This document shows, piece after piece, positions 28,418-35,912 of a stretch of 64,000 nt of DNA (positions within the stretch are counted from its first letter, which is position 1; each line of letters starts with the position of its first letter). The position numbers and the translations under genes are program-made. The stretch is from Phycisphaerales bacterium (lineage in GTDB: Bacteria > Planctomycetota > Phycisphaerae > Phycisphaerales > UBA1924), in assembly GCA_022843545.1 (NCBI GenBank), contig JALHNL010000003.1:17319-81318 (forward strand), read 5' to 3'. Under the pieces are notes generated by a model. It was not told where the DNA came from and made no database searches. It was given only the letters and a program-made list of their open reading frames with translations.

Positions 28418-29919
28418 GTGCTTCCGGACTCGATAGCTTCGGGTTTCGCCCATGGTCCTACCCGGCTCATCGCCCGCGGTCCCCATGGCAGCTACTCGCA
28501 CTGGTGGGCCTGTTCATGACTTCACCGTGCACCGCGCAGGAACACGCCGCGCCGCGCGACGTGTCCCCGAGAACAACGGCCGAGCGTGAGCTCGGTCCCA
28601 TCGGGCGTCTGCTCGCGTCGGCACGACCCGGCGACACCGTGCGCGTACCCGCCGGTACCTATCGAGAGCACCTGCAGATCGACAAGCCCGTCACCCTCGT
28701 CGCTGACGGCGCCGTGACCATCGACGGTGGTGGATCCGGGGACATCATCGAGATCGTCGCTCCCGACGTGACGATCCGGGGCTTTGTGATCCGCAACACG
28801 GGCATAGACCTTGACCAGGAAAACGCCGCCATACGCGTCCTTGCACCACGCGTGACACTCGAATCGAACGTCCTTCAAGACATCCTCTTCGGCATCGACC
28901 TGCGCGAGTCTCCGGATAGCCGCATTATCGCCAACACTATCGGCGGCAAACGGCTGGACATCGCTCGACGCGGCGACGGGCTGCGTCTATGGCGTGCCGA
29001 CCGCGGCATCATCGAAGGCAACAGGATCCATGACGGCCGCGACGCGATTCTGTGGTACTCCTCCGGTGTGATCGTTCGTGGGAACACCGCCCATGACTGC
29101 CGGTACGGCCTCCACCTCATGTTCAGCGACGACGTCACGATCACCGATAACGAGCTCACCGGCAATTCGGTGGGCGTTTATCTCATGTACAGCACGGGCG
29201 TCACGCTCATGGGCAATCGCCTGCTCAAGAACCGTGGGCCCAGTGGGTACGGCATCGGACTCAAGGAGACCGATCGCTTCACGGTGCGCAACAACCTGAT
29301 CGCGGGCAATCGCTCCGGCGTCTATCTCGATGGGTCGCCGTTCACCGACGCTCAGCCCGGCATCTTCGAGTCCAACACTGTCGCATACAACGATGTGGGC
29401 TTCACGATCCTCCCATCGAGCCGCGGCAACGAGATTGTCGGCAACAACTTCATCGACAACATCGACCAGGTTGCCGTGGCCGGGAGGGGCTCGCTGGATG
29501 GGAACCGCTTCTGGAAGGGCGAACGCGGCAATTTCTGGAGCGATTACACAGGCTACGACCAGAACAACGACGGCATCGGAGACTTTGTCCACGAATCACA
29601 GACGCTCTTTGAGAACCTGATGGACAAACGACCCGCCCTCCGCCTCTTCCTCTTCAGCCCGGCACAGCAGGCCATCGAATTCGTCGGGCGGGCGATTCCA
29701 GCCGTTCGTCCAGAGCCCAAGTTCACGGACGAGGTGCCGCTCATGCGTCCGCTGCCGTTGCCTACTTGGACGCCAGATGTCCCTCCATCACACTTTCCAA
29801 TCCTCATCGCTGGTGGGTCTCTCCTCGCGATTGGCGTGAGCATGCTTGCCCTGGGATATGAGCGTCGCCGCTCGGGCGATGGTTCGAGCGGAGAGAAGCC
29901 AGCACGAGGTGCCGCATGA
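28414..29919 (+). CDS. nosD: NosD, copper-site maturation protein
   Basis: A 501-residue exported protein with right-handed parallel beta-helix (CASH) repeats, seen as repeated N-x-I/L rungs such as IEGNRIHDGRDAILWYSSGV and ITDNELTGNSVGVYLMYSTG. It works with the NosFY ABC transporter to build the CuZ site of NosZ. The N-terminus carries a hydrophobic signal (WQLLALVGLFMTSPCTAQ) and the C-terminus one membrane helix (LIAGGSLLAIGVSMLALGY) with basic residues after it. It starts at GTG 28414, overlapping the nosB stop. Confidence 0.92.
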   Translation: MSASGLDSFGFRPWSYPAHRPRSPWQLLALVGLFMTSPCTAQEHAAPRDVSPRTTAERELGPIGRLLASARPGDTVRVPAGTYREHLQIDKPVTLVADGAVTIDGGGSGDIIEIVAPDVTIRGFVIRNTGIDLDQENAAIRVLAPRVTLESNVLQDILFGIDLRESPDSRIIANTIGGKRLDIARRGDGLRLWRADRGIIEGNRIHDGRDAILWYSSGVIVRGNTAHDCRYGLHLMFSDDVTITDNELTGNSVGVYLMYSTGVTLMGNRLLKNRGPSGYGIGLKETDRFTVRNNLIAGNRSGVYLDGSPFTDAQPGIFESNTVAYNDVGFTILPSSRGNEIVGNNFIDNIDQVAVAGRGSLDGNRFWKGERGNFWSDYTGYDQNNDGIGDFVHESQTLFENLMDKRPALRLFLFSPAQQAIEFVGRAIPAVRPEPKFTDEVPLMRPLPLPTWTPDVPPSHFPILIAGGSLLAIGVSMLALGYERRRSGDGSSGEKPARGAA

Positions 29920-30851
29920 TCACGATCACCAACTTGATCATGAGATTCGGAAGGACACCCGCCGTAGACGACGTGTCATTGTCGCTCGATCAAGGCGACG
30001 CGGTCGCGCTTTGGGGTTCCAACGGCGCCGGCAAGACCACCCTTATCCGATGCGTGCTCGGTCTGCTACGTTACCGCGGCACGATCACCGTTGGTGGCAT
30101 CGACGTGCGCCGGAATGGCAAGGCGGCACGGATGCTCATCGGCTATGTCCCACAGGAACTGGGGTTCTACGACGAGCTCAGGGTGGACTCGGCAATCTGC
30201 TACTTCGCCCGCCTGAAGGGCATCACGAATATCTCGCCTGCGGTCTCACTTCAGGGTGTCGGTCTCGCCGGAAACGGCGGCAAGCGTGTCCGCGAGCTCT
30301 CCGGCGGGATGAAGCAGCGTTTGGCGCTGGCAATCGCTCTTCTGGGCGATCCGCCCATCCTGGTGCTCGACGAAGTCACCGCAAGCCTCGATGCGCTCGG
30401 ACGTCACGAGTTTGTCGGGCTGCTCAGGCAGCTTACCGGCTCGGGAAGGACATTGCTCTTTGCCTCGCATCGTCTCGAGGAAGTACGGTCGCTGGCACGA
30501 CGCGTCGCTGTGCTTGAACGGGGGCGACTGCTGCGGATCGACGACTGCGCTCGCTTCGCTCCGGATGCGCAGCACGCCGCCGTGCTGCACCTGCACCTCT
30601 CCGCGGACACACGGGTGCCCGCGATCCGGGCTCTCGCCGCGGGCGGCTTCTCCCCGACGCTCAACGGCACAGGCATCCTGGTTCCGGTATCCGCGGAACA
30701 CAAGGCTGCTCCCTTCCGCATCCTCGCCGAGGCACAGATCGCGGTCGACAACTTCGAGGTCGATGCGGCCGATCACTCATCCGCGCCTCCTGTGACCGGC
30801 GACCGTCGGCGCGAGTCATCCACACCCTCGGATTGCGAGGTGACCCAATGA
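29916..30851 (+). CDS. nosF: NosF, ABC transporter ATPase for N2O reductase maturation
   Basis: A 311-residue cytoplasmic ATPase. The Walker A motif is GSNGAGKTT, the Q-loop is in YVPQELGFYDELRVD, the signature is LSGGMKQRLALA, the Walker B is ILVLDEVTASLD, and the switch His is in LLFASHRLEE. It energises NosY and works with NosD in CuZ assembly. A C-terminal extension of about 90 residues is present beyond the ATPase core. Start and stop overlap nosD and nosY by four bases, giving tight translational coupling. Confidence 0.93.
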   Translation: MITITNLIMRFGRTPAVDDVSLSLDQGDAVALWGSNGAGKTTLIRCVLGLLRYRGTITVGGIDVRRNGKAARMLIGYVPQELGFYDELRVDSAICYFARLKGITNISPAVSLQGVGLAGNGGKRVRELSGGMKQRLALAIALLGDPPILVLDEVTASLDALGRHEFVGLLRQLTGSGRTLLFASHRLEEVRSLARRVAVLERGRLLRIDDCARFAPDAQHAAVLHLHLSADTRVPAIRALAAGGFSPTLNGTGILVPVSAEHKAAPFRILAEAQIAVDNFEVDAADHSSAPPVTGDRRRESSTPSDCEVTQ

Positions 30852-31729
30852 GCACCGTGATACCAGCCGCGGTGGCGTTCGCTTCTCGCCGTCCCCCCTC
30901 GATGGCCTCTAACACGTTCTGCATCGCCCGCCGCGAACTCCGCGATGCCCTGAAGAGCCGGTGGTTCGTGTTGTACACGCTGGCATTTGTGGTTCTCGGT
31001 CTGGCGGTGTCCTTCGTCTCCGCAGCCGGCACCGGTGGGACTGGCTTCTCTGGCTTCGGTCGCACGACCGCGGGGCTTGTGAACCTCATCCTGCTGGTGG
31101 TGCCGCTCATGGCTCTCACCGCGGGTGCTGCGACGATCGCGTCTGATCGCGAACGCGGCATGCTTGCATACCTGCTCTCGCAACCCGTCTCGCCCGTCGA
31201 GGTCCTGCTGGGCAAGTACATCGGCCTCGGGGCTTCGCTTCTGGCCGCGATCAGTCTGGGGCTCGGCGCGTGCGCCTTGATCCTCTCCTGGCGCGGCGGC
31301 GTGTCGTCGCCTCAGACCATTCTCTGGCTTGCTGGTCTTTCATTTGTGCTCGCCCTGGGAATGCTTAGCGTCGGTGTCATGATCTCGTCGCTCACGAGGC
31401 GTGCCTCCGCTGCAGTGGGTGTCGCGATCTTCGTCTGGCTCACGCTGGTGTTTGGTTCCGACCTGGCGTTGATGGCGGGCGCGGTAGCGCTCCACCTGCG
31501 GATCAACGAGCTGTTCGCACTTGCGCTCCTCAATCCGCTCCAGGTGTTCAAGATGTGGTCTCTCCACGCGATCGACGCCAATCTCGACGTGCTCGGCCCG
31601 GCGGGCCTGTACGCGGTTGAGGAGTACGGACGGAGCCTCCATGCGATCTTTGCGGCCAGTCTGACCACATGGATCGCAATCCCACTTGTGGTCTCATCGA
31701 TCGTTCTTGCTCGGAAGTCTCCCCTATGA
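30848..31729 (+). CDS. nosY: NosY, ABC transporter permease for N2O reductase maturation
   Basis: A 293-residue membrane protein of the ABC-2 type with about six helices, including FVLYTLAFVVLGLAVSFVS, LVNLILLVVPLMALTAGA and TIAS-DRERGML as the conserved cytoplasmic loop, then YLLSQPVSPVEVLLGKYIG. It partners NosF. ATG 30848 overlaps the nosF stop and the TGA overlaps the nosL ATG. The identity follows from fold and position. Confidence 0.9.
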   Translation: MSTVIPAAVAFASRRPPSMASNTFCIARRELRDALKSRWFVLYTLAFVVLGLAVSFVSAAGTGGTGFSGFGRTTAGLVNLILLVVPLMALTAGAATIASDRERGMLAYLLSQPVSPVEVLLGKYIGLGASLLAAISLGLGACALILSWRGGVSSPQTILWLAGLSFVLALGMLSVGVMISSLTRRASAAVGVAIFVWLTLVFGSDLALMAGAVALHLRINELFALALLNPLQVFKMWSLHAIDANLDVLGPAGLYAVEEYGRSLHAIFAASLTTWIAIPLVVSSIVLARKSPL

Positions 31730-32256
31730 AAAAAGCCTCCTGCATCGTGATCGCACTGGCAGCGTTGCTCCTCTCGGCCTGCGAGCCAGCGCCGCTCTCG
31801 GGACCGCCCGACATGCCCCTCGGGCGCCACGAGTGCAAGGCCTGTGGGATGCTCGTCAGCGAAGATCGCTGCTCGAGCGCCCTGCTGGTTGAAAGCAACG
31901 GGCGACGCGAGTACTTTTTCTACGACGATCTCGGCTGCATGCTTGACCAAGTGCGAAAGGGGCTTGAGAACACGACGATCGTCAATCACTTCGCCCACGA
32001 CTACAACAGCCGCTCCTGGGTGTCCGTGGCAGATGCCACTTTCTTGTTCGCCGACCCTGCCAAGTTGCAGACGCCCATGGGGTCCGGGATCGTGGCCTTC
32101 TCAACCAGTGCAGATGCCGAGCAGGCCAAGGCCACGTTCGGCGGTCGCACCATGAGCTATGCAGACCTCGCTGAAGCGCGGCGTGTGTGGATGGAAGAAC
32201 GCTACGGGCGACCGAAGTCACAAGACGGCCAGCCGGCCGGGAAGGGACCGCCATGA
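31726..32256 (+). CDS. nosL: NosL, copper-binding lipoprotein
   Basis: A 176-residue lipoprotein with signal and lipobox (LLLSAC, residues about 14-19) that supplies Cu(I) for the NosZ copper sites. The key copper motif HECKACGMLVSEDR matches the CxxCGM signature of NosL. A second typical block is YDDLGCMLDQ. The C-terminal tail is Pro/Gly-rich. It overlaps nosY upstream and the Rrf2 gene downstream by four bases each. Confidence 0.92.
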   Translation: MKKASCIVIALAALLLSACEPAPLSGPPDMPLGRHECKACGMLVSEDRCSSALLVESNGRREYFFYDDLGCMLDQVRKGLENTTIVNHFAHDYNSRSWVSVADATFLFADPAKLQTPMGSGIVAFSTSADAEQAKATFGGRTMSYADLAEARRVWMEERYGRPKSQDGQPAGKGPP

Positions 32257-32717
32257 TCTCTCAGACCATGGAGTATGCCTTGCGGGCGATGACCCACTTG
32301 GCGAGTCTCGGCGACGCCGTGGGCACCAGCGAGAAGCTCGCTGAGGCTACCCAGACCCCGCACGACTATCTCAGCAAGGTCATGCGCGATCTGGTTCGAG
32401 CCGGGCTTGTCACATCGACACGGGGGAGGCAGGGCGGGTTCGCCTTGGCGCGCCCCGCTTCGAGAATATCTGTCCTCGACATTGTGAACGCGGTTGAACC
32501 CCTCCGTCGAATCACGTCGTGCCCGCTGGGCGACCCCACGCATACGCAACTCTGTCCGCTGCACCGCTGTCTTGATGACGCGATGGCACAGATCGAGCAT
32601 GCGTTCGCGAGCAACACCTTGAGCGATCTCGTCGCCGGAGCGGCAGTCCCGATGGGGTGCCGCCGGCTGGTCGGTGTGGGACTGGCCATTGATCTGAAGC
32701 GTTCGGAGAACCACTGA
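32253..32717 (+). CDS. Rrf2-family iron-sulfur transcription regulator (NsrR-like)
   Basis: A 154-residue winged-helix regulator. The N-terminal MISQTMEYALRAMTHLAS and the helix block TPHDYLSKVMRDLVRAGLV followed by wing residues TRGRQGGFALARP match Rrf2. Three cysteines, in SCPLGDPTHTQLCPLHRC, are placed to hold an iron-sulfur cluster, as in NsrR and IscR, so nitric oxide or redox sensing is likely. It lies inside the nos operon and may control the palindromes before the nos and nrf genes; that link is inferred. The start overlaps the nosL stop by four bases. Confidence 0.85.
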   Translation: MISQTMEYALRAMTHLASLGDAVGTSEKLAEATQTPHDYLSKVMRDLVRAGLVTSTRGRQGGFALARPASRISVLDIVNAVEPLRRITSCPLGDPTHTQLCPLHRCLDDAMAQIEHAFASNTLSDLVAGAAVPMGCRRLVGVGLAIDLKRSENH

Positions 32718-32914
32718 TGGCCACGCTTGAACTGACCGACCCCGTCGCCGCGATCGCGATCCAGCGGCCGGATCTACTGGCGCTGCTTGATCGACTTGGC
32801 ATCGACTACTGCTGCCATGGGTCGGACTCGGTCGCCACCGCGATTGCCGCTGAGACGCCCAGCGAAAGATGTGAGCCTCCACTCGTGTCGGAAGGCGGCG
32901 CATGCTCATGCTAA
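32717..32914 (+). CDS. Stand-alone ScdA_N (DUF542) domain protein
   Basis: A 65-residue protein that corresponds to the N-terminal domain of the RIC/YtfE/ScdA di-iron repair proteins. The diagnostic sequence is a Pro-Asp-Leu-Leu-Ala-Leu-Leu helix followed by LGIDYCCHGSDSVATA with the paired cysteines. The haemerythrin-like di-iron part is absent. Such free domains occur near denitrification genes and may act in nitrosative stress. The ATG shares one base with the Rrf2 stop; the last 13 bases overlap the next gene. A C-terminal CSC may bind metal. Confidence 0.78.
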   Translation: MATLELTDPVAAIAIQRPDLLALLDRLGIDYCCHGSDSVATAIAAETPSERCEPPLVSEGGACSC

Positions 32915-33354
32915 CCAAGCTGCTCGTGATCCTCCACGTCTTGGGCGCGTCGGTTTGGGTCGGCGGACACGTCGTGCTGCTCGCTGTGACAATTCCCTCC
33001 GCACGGCGTCGCGGAGAGGTGGCCCCGATCCGCGAGTTCGAGGCCGCCTTCTCACGCGTTGGGCTTGTTGCGCTGCTCGTCCAAGTGGCGACCGGCTTTG
33101 CGCTGGCCTCGCGGTGGGTCGGGGAGTGGCGAAGCATCCTCTCGAGCCCGAACCCGGCGGCGCACCTCGTACTCGCAAAGATTGGACTGCTCGCGCTGAT
33201 TGTTGGGCTTGGCACCCATGCATCCCGACGCATCGTGCCCGGCCTCACCATACAGACGCTGCCACGTTTCGTACGCCACGCATGGCTTGTAACGGCTCTC
33301 TCGGTTGCGCTCGTGATCTGCGGCGTCTCGGTCAGATTCGGAGGTCTGCTATGA
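32902..33354 (+). CDS. CopD-like four-helix membrane protein
   Basis: A 150-residue membrane protein with four hydrophobic segments (LLVILHVLGASVWVGGHVVLL, VGLVALLVQVATGFALA, LVLAKIGLLALIVGLGTH, WLVTALSVALVICGVSV). Histidines in the first helix (LHVLGASVWVGGH) are the pattern of CopD/DUF2269-type copper or haem membrane proteins. It may move copper or haem for the nos enzymes. It overlaps the upstream DUF542 gene by 13 bases and the following lipoprotein gene by four, so it is part of the same operon. Confidence 0.68.
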   Translation: MLMLTKLLVILHVLGASVWVGGHVVLLAVTIPSARRRGEVAPIREFEAAFSRVGLVALLVQVATGFALASRWVGEWRSILSSPNPAAHLVLAKIGLLALIVGLGTHASRRIVPGLTIQTLPRFVRHAWLVTALSVALVICGVSVRFGGLL

Positions 33355-34130
33355 ATCGCATTGTCTGCAGTTTGCTGGCGTCGCTTGTGCTCCTCGCCGC
33401 GAGCACCGCTGGCTGTACGTCGAGTCCCGCTACGCGTTCGGGCCCGCGGCCCCAGTCTCCGGCCCAGCACAGCACCGCATCTGCCGATCAGCGCGCTGAT
33501 GCCGCGGGACGCCCATCTGACGTTGATGCCGCGGACTTCATGGACCGGTATCCGATGAGTCGTTGTCCGCTGTGCGACGCGTACCTTGGCTCACGCGGAG
33601 AAGCCGTTGAAATAGTCGACTCCGGTCGGCAGATCCGCCTCTGCTGCGACTCCTGCCGACTCGCCTTCGAGCGTGACCCCTCCCACGCACTCGCCCGGAT
33701 CGATGCCGTGCTGATCGCGGATCAGATGCCGTACTACCCGCTGAAGATGTCCCTACTCGATGCTCGTCCGCTCCCGGAGCGGCCGATCGACTTCGTCTGG
33801 GGCAACCGGCTCTTCCGTGCGGTCGATGCGTCCGATCGTGATCGCATCCTCGCCAACCCGGTGGCCGCGATCCGCCGCCTCGACCAGGCGGTCGTCGAGG
33901 CCCAGCAACCGATATACGGCATGCCCGACAAGTGCCCGGTACAGGGCGACATCCTGCCCAACGAAGCCCGCATCGACATCGTCGTCGCCAATCGCATGAT
34001 CCGCGTGTGCTGTGGCCGGTGCGTGAAGGTCGTCAAAGCCAGGCCGTACCAGTACCTCGCGATGGTCGAGTTTGCCAACCGCGAGCGTGCACTGCGAATG
34101 AGTGTCGACCCTGAGGAGGTATCGCGGTGA
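33351..34130 (+). CDS. Cysteine-rich lipoprotein, putative metal-binding
   Basis: A 259-residue lipoprotein (signal plus lipobox ASTAGC). Two related cysteine modules follow: CPLC with CCDSC near residues 72-105, and CPVQG with CCGRC near residues 195-230. Each looks like a zinc- or copper-binding TRASH/YHS-like unit with the form C...gCC..C. Between them is a segment with YYPLKMSLLDARPL. I do not recognise a named protein. Its place between a CopD-like gene and nnrS suggests copper handling outside the membrane. The ATG overlaps the preceding stop. Confidence 0.68.
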   Translation: MNRIVCSLLASLVLLAASTAGCTSSPATRSGPRPQSPAQHSTASADQRADAAGRPSDVDAADFMDRYPMSRCPLCDAYLGSRGEAVEIVDSGRQIRLCCDSCRLAFERDPSHALARIDAVLIADQMPYYPLKMSLLDARPLPERPIDFVWGNRLFRAVDASDRDRILANPVAAIRRLDQAVVEAQQPIYGMPDKCPVQGDILPNEARIDIVVANRMIRVCCGRCVKVVKARPYQYLAMVEFANRERALRMSVDPEEVSR

Positions 34131-34201
34131 TCTCGCAAGATGCACTAGGGAGCAGCACGCGAGGAGCCCTGTTGATGACATCTCAAGGAGTTCGCAGGTG
34201 A
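34127..34201 (+). CDS. Possible 24-residue coupled mini-ORF
   Basis: GTG 34127 lies six bases after a strong ribosome site GAGGAGGT (34113-34120) and overlaps the stop of the preceding lipoprotein gene. The frame stops at TGA 34199-34201, which overlaps the GTG start of nnrS. It could couple translation of the two genes or be the remnant of a lost gene; its first residues VISQDA faintly resemble the start of Rrf2 proteins. Expression is unproven. Confidence 0.35.
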   Translation: MISQDALGSSTRGALLMTSQGVRR

Positions 34202-35481
34202 GCAGCCGAGCAATGGACGAACTCGAGGCACGTCGGGCGACTGTGTTCGTCACCGCGCCATCCATTTCTGCTGGACCGCGTGTAAAGCCTCACTTCAACT
34301 GGTCCCAGTTCTTTCACGACGCATTCCGTCCGTTCTATCTGGGTGGGGCTTTCTTCGCAGCGATCGCAGTACCGCTGTGGTTGGGCATGTGGTACCACAA
34401 TTGCTTCACGCCGTCGCTGCCATCACTGTACTGGCACGCCCACGAGATGGTGTTCGGATTTGCAGGGGCCATCATCATCGGCTTCCTCTTCACCGCAGCT
34501 CGCAACTGGACCGGGCTACCGCTCCCCGCAGGGATACCGCTGGGCCTGCTCGTCAGCCTGTGGCTCGTCAGTCGCGTGGGCATGTTCTTCGCGTATGGCC
34601 CGGTGTTGGCCGTAGTCGACTCGCTGCTTTTGCTTATCGTGGCTGGTGTGCTGGCGAGGAAGTTCATCCTGGCCCGCAGCTGGCGCAGCATGCCGCTGGT
34701 CATCGTGCTCTCGCTGCTCGCTGGTGCCAACATCGCGTTCCACGCGGCCGCCCACAATCTCATCCCAATCTCTCCTCTCCAAGCGATCGAGGCCGGGCTG
34801 CTCTTTGTGGTGCTTATCGAGATGATCGTCGGTGGGCGTGTAGTGCCCGGCTTCTCGGCCAACGCGGCCCCCGGCGTGTGGCGGTGGCGCCCCACGTGGC
34901 TGCACCCCGGATCATTCATGCTCGCGGCGGCCGCGTTCCTGGCCGACTCGTTCCACGTGCCGGGGCCCTTGACCGGAACGCTCGCCCTGCTCGCCGGGGC
35001 AGCCGTCGCCGTCCAGGCGATCGGCTGGAATGCGCTCGCGGCTCGCAGCAATCCGATGCAGTGGATTCTCCACGCCGCCTACGCCTGGATACCGATCGGG
35101 CTCGTGCTGCTGGGCCTGGCATCCTTCGGCATTGTGCCGCGCTCCGCGGCGATCCACGCGCTCGCCGTCGGTTCCATGGGAGGACTGATCATCGGGATGA
35201 TCACCCGGACGTCACTCGGTCACTCAGGCCGGGTGGTACGTGCCGGACGCGTCGAGGTCACGGCCTTCATCCTCGTCCTGCTCGCCGCGGCCCTGAGGGT
35301 CGCGTCGGCGCTCATCCCGCCGTTCTACTTCGCTGGCATGCTCGCAGCGGGCACCGCGTGGGCGGCGGCCTTCCTGCTGTACGTCGTCTCTTATGGTCCA
35401 ATTCTGCTGGGCAAGCGGCCGCCGGGGGATGATGTCCCGGTGCCAGTGGGCCGCCACCGAACGATCGGAGTTCATCCATGA
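34198..35481 (+). CDS. nnrS: NnrS-family haem/copper membrane protein
   Basis: A 427-residue membrane protein with about twelve helices. Family blocks include the N-terminal HDAFRPFYLGGAFFAAIAVP, the histidine motif WHAHEMVFGFAGAIIIGFLF, GGRVVPGFSANA, and late GGLIIGMITRTSLGHSGR. NnrS proteins relieve nitric oxide stress and often sit with denitrification genes. I chose GTG 34198 because AAGGAG (34185-34190) is seven bases upstream; an in-frame ATG 34213 is the alternative. The stop overlaps the start of the cupin gene. Confidence 0.9.
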   Translation: MSSRAMDELEARRATVFVTAPSISAGPRVKPHFNWSQFFHDAFRPFYLGGAFFAAIAVPLWLGMWYHNCFTPSLPSLYWHAHEMVFGFAGAIIIGFLFTAARNWTGLPLPAGIPLGLLVSLWLVSRVGMFFAYGPVLAVVDSLLLLIVAGVLARKFILARSWRSMPLVIVLSLLAGANIAFHAAAHNLIPISPLQAIEAGLLFVVLIEMIVGGRVVPGFSANAAPGVWRWRPTWLHPGSFMLAAAAFLADSFHVPGPLTGTLALLAGAAVAVQAIGWNALAARSNPMQWILHAAYAWIPIGLVLLGLASFGIVPRSAAIHALAVGSMGGLIIGMITRTSLGHSGRVVRAGRVEVTAFILVLLAAALRVASALIPPFYFAGMLAAGTAWAAAFLLYVVSYGPILLGKRPPGDDVPVPVGRHRTIGVHP

Positions 35482-35858
35482 ACGATCAGCGTCTCCGTCC
35501 GGCACCCGAGTCCCGGTTTGATACTCCTTCCCTCGTCTTTGATCTTGTCGCGGAGGCGGCCGCTGTTCGTGCTGAGGGACCGTCACCGCACGGCCACCGC
35601 CAGAAGGCGCTGTACAAGAACGGCAATCGCACGATCGCACTGTTCACGCTCGATGCCGGCGCATGCATCCCCGAGCACAGGACTGCGGGAACAGTCACGA
35701 TTCAGCCCGTCGAGGGAGAGATCACGGTCGTGACCGATGGTCAGTTACACCGCCTGTGCGTCGGCCACGTTCTGGTCCTCGCCCCCAAGGTTGCACACGA
35801 TGTCCGAGCTGAACGTTCTGCTTCTTTTCTGCTTCAAGTATCCCTGGTCGCGCCATAG
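35478..35858 (+). CDS. Cupin-domain protein
   Basis: A 126-residue small beta-barrel protein. The cupin core runs over residues about 45-120: TLDAGACIPEHRTAGTVTIQ (first motif, one His), then PVEGEITVVTDGQ and GHVLVLAPKVAHDV (second motif with His). Cupins of this kind bind a metal ion; the substrate is not evident. It overlaps nnrS by four bases and closes the nos-associated operon. Confidence 0.8.
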   Translation: MNDQRLRPAPESRFDTPSLVFDLVAEAAAVRAEGPSPHGHRQKALYKNGNRTIALFTLDAGACIPEHRTAGTVTIQPVEGEITVVTDGQLHRLCVGHVLVLAPKVAHDVRAERSASFLLQVSLVAP

Positions 35859-35912
35859 CCGAGCCGAACAACTGCGTCGATCCAACCGATCTCGCGAACA
35901 CGGAGTCCTCGA

